A stretch of DNA of 64,000 bases. Source: Alnus glutinosa (lineage: Eukaryota; Streptophyta; Magnoliopsida; Fagales; Betulaceae). Both the position numbers and the translations under genes were made by a program. The first letter of the stretch is position 1, and every line of letters begins with the position of its first letter. A model generated the notes under the pieces. The model did no database searches, was not told the origin of the DNA, and worked only from the letters and a program-made list of their open reading frames with translations. This document shows positions 24,921 through 35,755 of this stretch, in pieces. Location: the NCBI RefSeq assembly GCF_958979055.1, contig NC_084888.1:1134001-1198000 (forward strand), written 5' to 3'.

Positions 24921-25117
24921 CATTATTGCAATGTGGCCCAACAGATCAGGCAATGTTGTCAAGGTATATATCTATGATTCTATATATATATCCAGGGACT
25001 GTCACCATAAATTTTGAAGTGGTGGATAAAATTATAAAGTGAATTCTTTTAGGTAGGAAACAGTTAATTTTTTAGGTTCACGTTATAAAAAAAATAGTTA
25101 AACAAAAATCTTGATTA

Positions 25118-27321
25118 ACAATTAATTTTTCTTAACTATTTCACTAATTATAAATTGCCATATCAGTTTGTATGATTTGGTAATCAAAATTGTAGTATGC
25201 CAAGTAATTTGCTTGTCAAATTGGTCAATGTTTGAGGTATAATTAGAATATTCTTTAGTTTTTAAAATTAACAAATAACTCTTTGTAGTATGTTTGTGGT
25301 ATATATAATTATCAAATAACTCGACATTTGGGTACTCCACCCTCAAAAACACCTCACATCTGATGAGCCATCTCCAATGTAAAATGAGTAGTACTACTCT
25401 TCGTATTAGATTTTCATACCATGACTTCACACCAGTTGCCAGTTGACGTTGACAAATTATTATTATTATTTTGATAACAGTGCTTCTTCTTTATTTATTT
25501 CATAAAAATAGAGCATGTCGCTCTAACAAAACAATATCATAGATACAGTGAGGAATTTATTCCATCCAAATTTAATCTATGTTTTGTTTAATGCTTTGAA
25601 TGTCACCGTCCCAATCAGTTTCCAGATATGCAGCATATTTCGATGAATCATGTCCCTGGCCACTGCCTGGTCCATCATAACTTAACTAGACAGTGATTTT
25701 TTTGCCTTTTCATTTCCGCTACAAGCGCATTCCCAAACACAATCTTTTTTGTTGCCCCTACCATCAATGGCAATTCTTCACGTCTGATAATTCATCCGCA
25801 TCGGTCAGGGATTTGCTCCCAGGAAAAAACAAGAGGAAAAATAAAAAACAGACCGAAGATCTAAGATCGCTACTCTTAAGGTTTCATATAAACAAAACCT
25901 TAGGAAACAAATAAAGGGAATTGAAACCCAAAATAGTATAAAAAACTTAACATCTTTGATCGCTACATAAAGCAACTATAGAGAGAAGACAAACAATAAC
26001 TACTGTATTATTCATAAGAATGAAAGAATTAGAGGGAAGATCCTAGAATAGTTATTCTTATTTTCTCTCTTTGACGGTTAGGGTTTTCTAAAACAAGGTC
26101 GTCAAACTACGATGTTGACAAATTATAAGTGGCTTTTTATGTCAATTATTTAAAAAAATAAAAGTGTTAATTATTTAAAACACGCCACATTAATTAGTGT
26201 AAAATTTATATAAAATTTTAGAATGAAGAATAACATTACTAATGTAAAATATGTTTGAGCCACAATGCAAATGTCTTTTATTCATTTCTTTTTCTCTCTT
26301 TATTTATTGAATAAAGTATTTCTCCCTTTTGAATTAAAAAAAAAAAAAAAAAAAGTAAAGAAAGAATATTTAAATAATATAGAGAAATAATAAATAATAG
26401 AACGAGAATTACATTTGAAAAGCCTTTAATTAAAGTAAAAAAAATTTAACATAAATATCTATTTTATATATAAGTATAGAGAAGCATGTGTGAATAGTCT
26501 AACTAGGAATAAATATGTGATGGTGTTAACTTTATTTAAAAAATAACGAATTTATGTGATAAACGGTTAATGCTAAACTGCATATATTCTTGTACGTATA
26601 GTACTTTTCTTCTTCTTTTTCTTTTGCAAGTTTCTCTACGTGTCGCACGTAATAAAAAATAAAAATCGCAATTATATACGTGAACTGTGTGATGCGCAAA
26701 TTACAAAACAATGCACGTTCTCTATTGACTATTGTGACAAAGATTCTAAGCATATACATTCATTGCACCTGTGATCTTGCACAAGTTTACACACAGTTGT
26801 TACTGATTAAACATAGAGCCAGCTCATCGCTTGGCTCGCTATCTAAAAGGCTTTTCAAATAATTGGCAATCCATCAACATCGCGCGGCCCGGCAAAATTT
26901 GCAGGGCCCGCTTCCAATATTTTTGGTAAAAAATAAAAATTTAGCTTATTGATCTTTATAAAAAAAGAATTTTGACCATTAGCCTCTGCTTATAAATTAT
27001 TTTGAAGGCGGCCATAGCATGCACGGGGAAGAACTTCATTCTTCTACTTCTTTCTAATATTTAAAGAAAATGTTTGGGTTTATATAAACTTTTATTACAA
27101 TTTTTTACAAATTGACATAATAGTTTATGTGAGTGCAACACAGTTCAGCTTATGTAAAAAATTTAAAATCAAAATGAAATGAAATTATTTAGTTGCTTAT
27201 ATAACAAGTAAATTAAGAGGCATGTAATAAAAGCTGTAGTGCTAAGCATGCATGCGTAAAAAAAAAAAATTGAGAGATAAAATTTGATATGTAAATTTAA
27301 TTATTTAATTAGTGGGTGATG
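25118..27321. other. AT-rich intergenic DNA, no confident gene
   Basis: The - strand at 25560-25690 reads a short open stretch containing DGPGSG and YLETDWDGD before a stop, which I cannot assign. Other frames (25122-25430, 26532-26862) show no family features. No RNA gene was recognised. Confidence 0.45.
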
Positions 27322-27326
27322 TACAT

Positions 27327-27943
27327 TGATGCAGGAGGAAATTAGATACAACTATAGAATTAATTGGTCTATGATGTGGCGATGAGATTCATTTAGCTTA
27401 GGCAAGAAAGGAAAGGGTCAACTACTCAAGAAGGAAAGAAGAGACCTTTGGCAATTGTGATTTAGAAGATATTTTCTACCGAGTTGTCAACATCCATCAA
27501 GAGAAAGATCAAGAAGGAAAGAAGAGACTATCGACAAATTTCTTGATTTATCTTTTAAAGAATTTCCATATTTATATTTACGTTGTCGTCAAGTAATATT
27601 ATAGTTATTATATTTTCTCTAATATGGTACGTAATTCTTTGGCACCAAGTATTTCCCATTAATTTGGAGATATTCGTTGGCACCAAGTATTTCCATAATA
27701 TGCTTATTTGTATTTATTTCAAGTCTTAGGAGATTTATTAGGCTTTTTCGGGATTTTGCTATTTTTGGTAATTTTTCAGCTATATTAGCCCGGCTTGTGG
27801 GCGTTTTCCGATAGTTGTTGTTTATTGATAATTTTATCGAATTCAGAGTTTGTCTCTGTTTTTGGGGTGAATTTCTTGCTTTCTTCCTTGCAAACTACTT
27901 GTTGATTAGCCTGCAGAATAATCGTTATTCTGTTCCAGCGTCA
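27327..27943 (+). repeat. 5' LTR of the non-autonomous element
   Basis: This 617-bp repeat starts TG and ends CA. It differs from the right LTR by scattered substitutions and a few short indels (for example GGTACGTAATTC against GGTAATTC), so the element has aged somewhat since insertion. Confidence 0.9.
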
Positions 27944-27945
27944 AT

Positions 27946-27957
27946 TGGTATCAGAGC
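27946..27957 (+). other. Primer binding site for initiator tRNA-Met
   Basis: TGGTATCAGAGC begins two bases after the 5' LTR. This is the usual plant LTR-element primer site, complementary to the 3' end of tRNA-iMet. Confidence 0.88.
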
Positions 27958-27995
27958 TTCAGCACTTTCCTGAGACGAGTTCTTCATCAATTTCG

Positions 27996-29003
27996 ATGGT
28001 TGGTGGTCGTAGTCATGGTGGTCATCGTGAGCAGATTCCGAATGAGGAAGCTCCGCACCATGATTGCTCTTCATCAGTTTCGATGGTTGGTGGTCGTAGT
28101 CGTGGTGGTCGTCGTGAGCAGGTTCCGAATGAGGAAGCTCTGCACCATGATCGTAACGTTCAGGATATGATGATTGAGGATTTGCAGAGGCAAGTTGCAG
28201 AGTTAGCCCAGCGCCTAGCAGTGCAGGAATTCGGCAATCGTGAGATGAACTCCGATTCCAATTCCACCTTTGACAACCCGTATCACAATCCTGCTCCATA
28301 CCGGGAACAAGGTGGTCGGGATGAAGAAATTGTTGATGAAGAGTTCCAAGAAGACGAGTTCGTTGATGAAGAGTTCATACATGGAGATGTTCATGATGAT
28401 GTTGAACATGAAGATGTTGAAAATCCTTCACAAGGATTTGTGGATTGGAATTCTTCCCCAATTTATGATGTCTATCATGAAGAAGAAAATTTATTGAAAG
28501 AGGTAAGTTTTGTGGGTGATGCAATAAGATTTATTGAAGAAAATAATGACTACCATGTGTTTGATGAAAGTCCACATAACGAGGGATTTCAGTTGAGTAA
28601 TGAGGAAATTAGTTATGTTGATTTTCTTGGGATCGAAAATTTTCTATCAAGTTCTTCTAGTAATAATTTGAATGTTGGTTTTGGCGAGATGGATGACAAT
28701 TTTAATTTTTGCGGTCAAGAAATAATTGATAATTCTTTGAAGACTTTTATGGAGCGTGAATTGGAGAAAATAAATAAAATACGTGAGAAGATTGAATTAT
28801 TTCAATTTAGTGTGAGGCTAGTCGTTGTGATGGGTTGCAATTTATTTATCTTCTGGTTTCAAGTTAGTTTGATATTGAGAAATACAGAATGGAATGAATT
28901 GATCGGCCATCCAAAAGATCGAGGTAAAGAAGATTCGAATTCAAGGACGAATTCTTTCCAACCCAGTGAGACTGATGCAGGAGGAAATCAGATACAACTA
29001 TAG
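27996..29003 (+). CDS. Gag-like acidic protein of the LTR element
   Basis: From the ATG at 27996 the frame runs 335 codons and ends inside the 3' LTR. The N-terminus contains a tandem duplication of about 87 bp, giving two copies of SMVGGRSxGGxREQxPNEEA. Then follows DMMIEDLQRQVAELAQRLAV, typical of plant Gypsy gag. The middle is strongly acidic (Glu/Asp-rich, with SPIYDVY). Near the end RTNSFQPSETDA resembles the C-terminal tail of Gypsy polyproteins, just before the LTR. No capsid core or CCHC knuckle is seen. This looks like an internal deletion joining the two ends of a gag-pol frame while keeping it open. Whether it is expressed is unknown. Confidence 0.75.
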   Translation: MVGGRSHGGHREQIPNEEAPHHDCSSSVSMVGGRSRGGRREQVPNEEALHHDRNVQDMMIEDLQRQVAELAQRLAVQEFGNREMNSDSNSTFDNPYHNPAPYREQGGRDEEIVDEEFQEDEFVDEEFIHGDVHDDVEHEDVENPSQGFVDWNSSPIYDVYHEEENLLKEVSFVGDAIRFIEENNDYHVFDESPHNEGFQLSNEEISYVDFLGIENFLSSSSSNNLNVGFGEMDDNFNFCGQEIIDNSLKTFMERELEKINKIREKIELFQFSVRLVVVMGCNLFIFWFQVSLILRNTEWNELIGHPKDRGKEDSNSRTNSFQPSETDAGGNQIQL

Positions 29004-29585
29004 AATTAATTGGTCTATGATGTGGCGATGAGATTCATTTAGCTTAGGCAAGAAAGGAAAGGGTCAACTACTCAAGAAGGAAAGAAGAGACCTTTGGTAA
29101 TTGTGATTTAGAAGATATTTTTTACCGAGTTGTCAACATCCATCAAGAGAAAGACCAAGAAGGAAAGAAGAGACTATCGACAAATCTCTTGATTTATCTT
29201 TTAAAGAATTTTCATATTTATATTTACGTTGTCGTCAAGTAATATTATAATTATTATATTTTCTCTAATATGGTAATTCTTTGGCACCAAGTATTTCCCA
29301 TTAATTTTGAGATATTCTTTGGCACCAAGTATTTCCATAATATGCTTATTTGTATTTATTTCAAGTCTTAGGAGATTTATTAGGCTTTTTCGGGATTTTG
29401 CTATTTTTGGTAATTTTTCAGCTATATTAGCCCGGCTTATGGGTGTTTTCCGATAGTTGTTGTTTATTGATAATTTTATCGAATTCAGAGTTTGTCTATG
29501 TTTTTGGGGTGAATTTCTTGCTTTCTTCCTTACAAACTACTTGTTGATTAGTCTGCAGAATAATCGCTATTCTATTCCGGCGTCT
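28973..29585 (+). repeat. 3' LTR of the non-autonomous element
   Basis: A 613-bp partner of the left LTR. The DNA just before it (CCCAGTGAGAC) is a poor polypurine tract, which may have mutated. The gag-like frame ends 31 bases inside it. Confidence 0.9.
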
Positions 29586-29590
29586 TACAT

Positions 29591-31141
29591 GTGGTAAGTG
29601 TCAAGTTTGTAATTTTCCAAATGGACTTTACCATGCTTAATCACTATAAGACATGTGCTTAATTAATATAGTAGTTTAACTGGCACTCGTGGCTCGTGGG
29701 ACTCGAGTGTACACGACATGAAAGTTGATCTAAATAATTCCGTTTGATATTGATACCCAATATATATATATATATATATATATAACATCGATTTTTAAAT
29801 TCCATAGAATTCTTTTATCTTTTTTCATAGCAAATTCCATAGAACTCTACTGTTTGTCTCTGGCCCGAACAAATATTAGTTAGGAACATACAATGGTAGA
29901 GAAATTAGTAAAATTATTTTCGACAAAGTTAATTATCTTCAAACTTATTAATTAATTAGATTAAATTCCTCCAATGATGTGGCAATTCATAATGTTGTTA
30001 GGTGATAATTCATAATTTGTGAAATAATTAAGTAAAAAATATGATTTATTATTTTCTCATAATTATTTTATTAACTTTAAATTATCACCTCAATTTGTAA
30101 ATGACTTAATTTGTAGTATCCCAACTCCCAAGCATTTTTATTTTGAATATCACGTGTTTTAAAGACGAATGTCACTTTAATAACTGAATTATAAATTTTC
30201 TTTCAACTTGATTAAAAGAAAAAATTCATTCTCACAAATTACATATACGGAAAGAAATATAGATAAATGGTAAAAATCATATTTTTATTTCGCCATAACT
30301 AATCTTTAATTTTTTTAACATTGACTAATAAAGAATAAGTTAAAACTGTCGTCGCATCAACAGTTAATTTTAAAATAAAATTATATTTTCAAACATTATT
30401 AGGGCGAAATGAGAAATATATAATAAGATAATCAAAGAGAACTCTAAAAGTCACCAACCTCTACAATGATTAATTCATGACTTGAAGTTGAACGGTCAGC
30501 TTTGATAATGCACCAAAAAAGACAAAATCGATTTCATTGTTCGGGACCGCACACTTTCCGGTTCAGAAAAAACAGTGGGATCGAACATGGGTATTGGAAC
30601 ATCATTTGCAATTACCCAGAATATATAAGATGTATATAACAATCTCCATCTCTGTGTTATGAAATTGAAGAAAAATAGAAGAAGATCCGTCATAGACTAG
30701 CTGCACATTCAGGTAGGCTAAACTTGCAGTTCACATTCTATGATAAAAAGTACTAAACAAGAGCCTTGTGTTATTGTCAAACACCAAAAGGATCGGGCGG
30801 TCCACATACGATCATCGTTATCATATAAACGTCACGTTTAAGAACTTGGAAACTAGACCAAAAAAAGGTGCCCAGGTAGGTTTGTAACTGAGACTTGAGA
30901 GAGAAAAGTTAAAGAAAGAAGCTGAAAGAAAAGCAAACTACCAACATAGAGAATTGTCTCAGTACTCCATCTATGTAAGACGGAGAAAAGGAAGCACCAA
31001 CAAAGAGAAAAAGGAAAAAACAAAAAAAAAAAGAATTTGACGAGTCTATAAACTATCGCCATCATCAACATCTTCAACATCATCATTGTGATTCGTTGCG
31101 GTCATAAAAAACTTGCAGGATCTTGACCGTCGATTAATTAT
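29591..31141. other. Intergenic DNA and 3' flank of the GATA gene
   Basis: AT-rich, with a (TA)n tract near 29761-29783. The part next to 31141 is the likely 3'UTR of the GATA gene on the - strand. Frames at 30496-30693 and 30853-31086 show no recognised domain. Confidence 0.5.
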
Positions 31142-31995
31142 TCATCTCGTGAAGTCATGGATGAGGCTCGGCCTATCTGTGACATTGAGACGCCAAGAAA
31201 GGAAGGGAATGCCGGTATCCGAATCTCGGTCGTTGTCTTCGATGAACCGGAACTCGTTGCCAATGGCAGGAGAGTAGCACGGCATTTTCTGGGTCTGTGA
31301 ATGTGCGTACCATGAAGTGTTATGGTGACTTAGCATGTGATTTGGCTCTGTTATTCCTCCTGAGCTCGCGCCGTTGTTGGTTGTGGTTGAGGCCGCCGCA
31401 CTGGCTCTCCTCTCTTCTTTCTTGAATCGAATACCACAAGCATTGCATAGCGACTGCATTCACAAATATACGTTACTAAAATCAACAAAAACAAAACACC
31501 AGTAAACAAAAGCGAAATAGATGAACATAAAAACTAATTAGTTTTTTTCTTTTATTTGGTTACCTTTGGGCCTCTTGGACCGTTCCTCCACAGGGGCGTG
31601 GAAGTGGTGTCACAGTTGGCACAACGGCGAGCGAGGAGAGGGTCATTGGCGGCGTTGTTATTGCCGCCATTATTGCCTCCGCGGCTAGTTTTGTGAGTTT
31701 GCGGTGCTGAAGGTGCTTGCTTGGTCTGTAACAAGTCCCAGCAAAAGTTGGACACGGAGGAGCCAGAGCGCCGTCGTTTTTCGTCATCTTCGGTAAGACG
31801 AGTAGATGGGGTTCCTAAAGAGAGAGTGCAATCCACAGAAGCGGAAGATGATGCGAAGGAATACATTTCGGATTCATCATAGGGCATGTGGTTGGGCATG
31901 GAGAATAGCATGGAGAAGGGACTGCTTTGGCTGTGATACATACCACACGTACATGGGCCCACCATGTTCCCCTGAGAGGTGCTGCAGCGATGCAT
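31142..31995 (-). CDS. GATA transcription factor, HANABA TARANU (GATA18/19) type
   Basis: Two exons on the - strand: 31995-31564 (144 codons) and 31453-31142, giving 247 residues. The class B zinc finger spans the intron: CANC (residues 125-128), 18 spacer residues with LWRNGPRGPK, then CNAC (147-150), followed by basic GIRFKKEERR. The HAN-specific N-terminal Cys motif (MHRC to CTCGMYH), VDCTLSLGTPSTRL (54-67) and the C-terminal FLSWRLNV and IHDFTR are all present. Arabidopsis HAN and its relatives bind GATA sites and set boundaries in meristems, flowers and embryos; that role is inferred here from family. The intron position inside the finger matches the family. Slightly shorter than HAN because Asn/Gly repeats are reduced. 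No defects seen. Confidence 0.95.
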
Positions 31996-32274
31996 CGTTT
32001 CTTTCTTTTCTCAATCTATTGATTTCAGCTGGTACCCCAAGTACTCTTCCCTTAGGAGAGATGATCAAGTGGGTTTCTTTGAACGCAAACAGAATTGGGG
32101 AGATTGAGTTTATAGTTGAAGGAGGGGGGGGTTTGAGGAGGAGTACAAGCGAAACAGTAATATGATCAGAGGGAGAGAAGTAATAATATTAAGTTTGAAA
32201 GGAACTTAGATGCGAGAGCTTAGTAGTTGTACGAGAGAGGGGGTGAGAAGTGAGGAAGGATTGTTGTCTGGTAG

Positions 32275-32282
32275 CTTTATAA
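32275..32282 (-). promoter_or_regulatory. TATA element of the GATA gene
   Basis: On the - strand TTATAAAG lies about 280 bases before the start codon. It would leave a purine/pyrimidine-biased 5'UTR of about 250 bases. A (GA)n tract at 32592-32610 lies upstream and could bind GAGA/BPC-type factors. This is inference from sequence only. Confidence 0.4.
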
Positions 32283-32283
32283 G

Positions 32284-35200
32284 CTCGTAATAAAATGGCG
32301 AAATACCAGTCAGCACCTGCAGTCCACCTTTGTCGTCAAATGCAAATAGAGGGATCTACATACGTAATGAGTGAGGGAAAGAGTTATAAAGAAGAGACAG
32401 AGAGGGACCCGATTTGCATGTTGTGGAGAGAGAAAGACCGAGTCATCTAGTCAGTGGGTCAGTGTGTGTGGGGGGCAGGGGATGAACAAGTGTATGTGCT
32501 AATTTTCTCTATGTGCCACTGTCTGTAACTCGCATAAGCCATAAGTATCACTTCTCGCAATTGATCAATTTATACCCGAGAGCACAAGCTAGAGAGAGAG
32601 AGAGAGAGAGGGGCGCTCTTAACAATGCGAGGGAGAGAGAGAAGAGGGAGAGGGTGGGGGAGTGGTCATTGGGGTAGTCAAAAGAGCCCACGTGACTAGC
32701 GGGAACAGTCTTCCATGGATCTGCCTTCTCCGATCACGAGGCCTATTAGTCTCAAACCCAATACATCAAAACCTCTGTCCGTATCCGTATCTCTGCCACT
32801 CTGTTCTGTCACTGCCAGCCTCCCAAGGAAAATGGAATAGTCCCCATTCTCTCTTCCACGCACCCCCATCCCAAACGCGTCCCACGCACTCTCCGATCCC
32901 AATGTCACATATACCCCTCCTGTCCACAGTATATTCATACCTAAATATGTGACACCAATGTCCCATTAAGGAACCACGTGTAAAGAAGTTATGCTCTAAG
33001 AGAGATATTTAACTATTTATGACTAGTAATTTTAATAATAAATGTGAGATAGCTAGCTTTTATTGAATTTACATGATTTTTTATTAGTTTAAATTTAAGA
33101 TAAGGGATAACTTAACTTAATGTTATAATAAATGTCGTAAATTCAAATTTTGACACCATAATTTGCTCTTATTTCATCTTAAATTACGAACTTCGAATGA
33201 GGGACTTTTGCAATTTATGCTTGTTGGAACTCATGGATTTGAATGGTTGGTCTTGAGTTGAAGTTAATACTTGTTGAAAAGCATATACTTGAAACTAGGA
33301 TTTTGTTGAACTCATGTGAAATCTATATGTTCATCCAAAATGATTCACGTGCAAGATGGTTTAAATCGATCTGTGCAAACTTAACTTATGGGTACTCTCT
33401 ATTGAAAAATAAAAAGAAAAAAAGAAAAAAAGAAAAAAAAAAGGAGTTCAGTTGGACGCGCTTTGGGGCGCTTGGAATTAGCAATTATTTCATGTGTGAC
33501 GTTGTAATATTTTTCAACAGAACAATGACCACTACTCTGTTAGTACATAGCCCACTCCGTAAGTTGTTATAGGGACTTAGGGAGTCCAATCCGTCAAATC
33601 TCCAAAACAACAACAACAATAACAGCCAGTTTTGAGCTTACTACAACCAGTAGCCGTACCGTGGGAATCACGTGAACCAAACAAAGCCAATTCGTCATGA
33701 TAATCACCTCAAGTCCCGAATCCGAAACCCATCACAGCAATGGTAGCTTTTGGTGGGTAGTCGCAGTAGTAATAGTAGAAGATCCGGAGATTTTGATCAG
33801 AGAGAAATGAAAAAGGTAAAGAGAGAGAGAGAGATAAAGGTATCTAATGTGATACTCTGCAATCATCAAAGCAACAACTGTTTCTTCTTGGCTTAGCGTG
33901 AGAGAGAGAGATCTGTATTGGGTCAAAGATAGAGAAACACAAAAAAGAAAAGGTCAAAAATGTTTTAAAAAATATACTAAATTAAAACCAAAAAAATATA
34001 TATGTATATATATATACAAACAGTAAAAAAAAAAAAAAAGTGACCCCACATTCATCATGGCCAAGCCCGAACAACCTCCTCTGGAATATCGTCCCCATTC
34101 GATCAAAAGATTCAAAAAACATCAAGAGAGAGAGAATCAGATCGTCTAGAGATTGGTGAGCCACAGTTCGACAAACGGGACGACCACCGCTTTCCAAAAG
34201 ATGCTCTCTATTCGCTTTGTGAACTACGAGCAAACTACGTTTAGCCCAAGACACAGCGTTGCATTGCCCTTCCACATGCACTTCTAGTCTTCTCCCATCC
34301 CTACGCGACCTTGTTCCACGTGAGTCTTACCCTCTTCAGTGTGCTCAAGGAACAAATTAAAGTTTTTCTTTTTAAACTTTCCAACCCATGTAGCGGCGGT
34401 GTTTGACACGCTCTATGGAGGATGGTGGTGGAGTTTAGGTGGGTGCTCTAATGCCCACAAATCCTTGTAATTAATGAGAATCTAATTATATTCTTTTTAA
34501 TGAAACTCTGGGATTTGCTTAATCATACAAAACCAACGAAAATAATTAAGGTTCACCGCCTCACACCCACTATAGACGCATTTTGAGGTGCTCCCTTAAT
34601 CATGATGTTATGTGGCTCGTTGGATTTGGTGGGACCCGGTTGCTTTGGTTCCACTTTTCCAAGGTTTAAGCAGCAAGATCGTATCTCTGCTGCCTATAAA
34701 ACCATAAACAACAATTGCATTATCGCTAATCAAGGTGCCACGTGGGCTTCGTGGAGAGATTTCCTTTGCATGCATGCATGCAAGCAAGCAAGCAAATGTG
34801 TTAAACAAGCCCTAGAGGCATGAAATAATTAACAAGCTTTGGAAGACATAAAACATGCATTCCTCAAAAGCAACAAGATACAACTGGAATGTTTGTCTCT
34901 CTCTCTCTCTCTCTCCTCTTTCTTATACATTTTTTATTTTTATAATTTACAGGGTGCTCTGGGATTGGTCTAGTGATTTTGTGTTGACTGAGATTTGCCA
35001 GGCGATGGTAAAGTAGTAATATTTAAGTGGGGGTGGAGAAAAGAAAAAGCGAAATGAGAAACTAGTGGACCAGCGTTTAGAAAAGGGGTTGTAGGAGAAG
35101 CCTCTACGTAATAAGCCGTCCTATATATGAAAGATAACTTATTGTCAGTGTGATGACCTAAGGGACACTGTAACCCCTAATTGTCTCCTCTAAGGAGGTC

Positions 35201-35374
35201 TATAACTCCTTTAGCCCTATAGCCAACGGAATTACTTCTCTCTCTCTCTCTCTCTCTCTCTCCCCTGGGTCAGGAACTTTTGAACGTTTTGTAACATTCT
35301 TAAAACATTAATGGTACGTTTGTTGTTAATATATATACTTGGTTTTTTTTTAAAAAAAAAAAATTAAAATATAG
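32284..35374. other. GATA promoter region and intergenic DNA
   Basis: Bases 32284-32960 are the upstream region of the GATA gene. A 99-codon - strand frame at 33982-34281 has balanced composition but matches no family I know. CTATAAAA at about 34694 and a (GCAT)n/(GCAA)n tract near 34770 stand out, as do CT microsatellites at about 34896 and 35240. I cannot support a gene here. Confidence 0.4.
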
Positions 35375-35755
35375 ATATTTTGACATAAAATAAATAAAAA
35401 GATTTGAAATCATCAAACAAAACCATTAACAAATTAGCCAAAGTTGTTGAATTATAATATACTTTAATTATGTATGTTCCAATTTCACAAAAATTTAAAT
35501 ATATTTTGACATGAAATAAATAAAAAGATTTGAAACCATCAAACAAAACCATTAACAAATATAGTCAAAGTTGTTGAATTATAATATACTTTAATTATGT
35601 ATGTTCCAATTTCACAAAAATTTAAATATATTTTGACATGAAATAAATAAAAAGATTTGAAACCATCAAACAAAACCATTAACAAATATAGTCAAAGTTG
35701 TTGAATTATGATATACTTTAATTATGTATGTTCCAATTTCACAAAAATTTAAATA
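35375..35755. repeat. 126-127 bp tandem repeat, three copies
   Basis: Units begin ATATTTTGACAT at 35375, 35501 and 35628 and end TTCACAAAAATTTAAAT. Copies 2 and 3 are nearly identical; copy 1 differs at several bases. AT-rich, with no spacer structure like CRISPR. Confidence 0.9.

Larger units (their letters stand above)
16441..25117. repeat. Direct tandem duplication of a 3.4-kb non-coding unit
   Basis: Copy A is about 16441-19838 and copy B about 19839-25117. Each begins CCGATTAWAATTTGCAGACT and ends TAGTTAAACAAAAATCTTGA (A: about 19816; B: about 25095). Matching blocks keep order throughout, for example 18000-18560 with 23740-24330, and 19395-19545 with 24935-25095. The copies differ by insertions: a 643-bp MITE and a fold-back element in A; a LINE, a Tourist-like MITE and a (TA)n/(TG)n/G run in B. 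About 340 bp of B (around 22710-23140, excluding transposons) has no match in A. No gene was recognised in the unit. Confidence 0.85.
27327..29585 (+). mobile_element. Non-autonomous Ty3/Gypsy-type LTR retrotransposon, 2.26 kb
   Basis: Two near-identical LTRs (27327-27943 and 28973-29585) flank only 1029 bp. Perfect 5-bp target duplications TACAT stand at 27322-27326 and 29586-29590. The LTRs start TGATGCAGG; the left one ends GCGTCA and the right one GCGTCT, a terminal A-to-T change. A primer site follows the left LTR after two bases. The interior keeps a gag-like N-terminus and a tail like the C-terminal end of a Gypsy polyprotein, and lacks protease, reverse transcriptase and integrase. 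It would depend on a full-length relative to move. Confidence 0.93.

Noticed and set aside
28215..28497. Extra frames across the LTR element interior
   Set aside because: Shadows of the gag-like frame without retroelement motifs.
32662..32952. 96-codon + strand frame in the GATA upstream region
   Set aside because: No family features; it lies in the likely promoter of the GATA gene, with competing frames on the other strand.
35375..35755. CRISPR-like array
   Set aside because: Units are contiguous 126-bp repeats with no spacers, in a plant nuclear genome.
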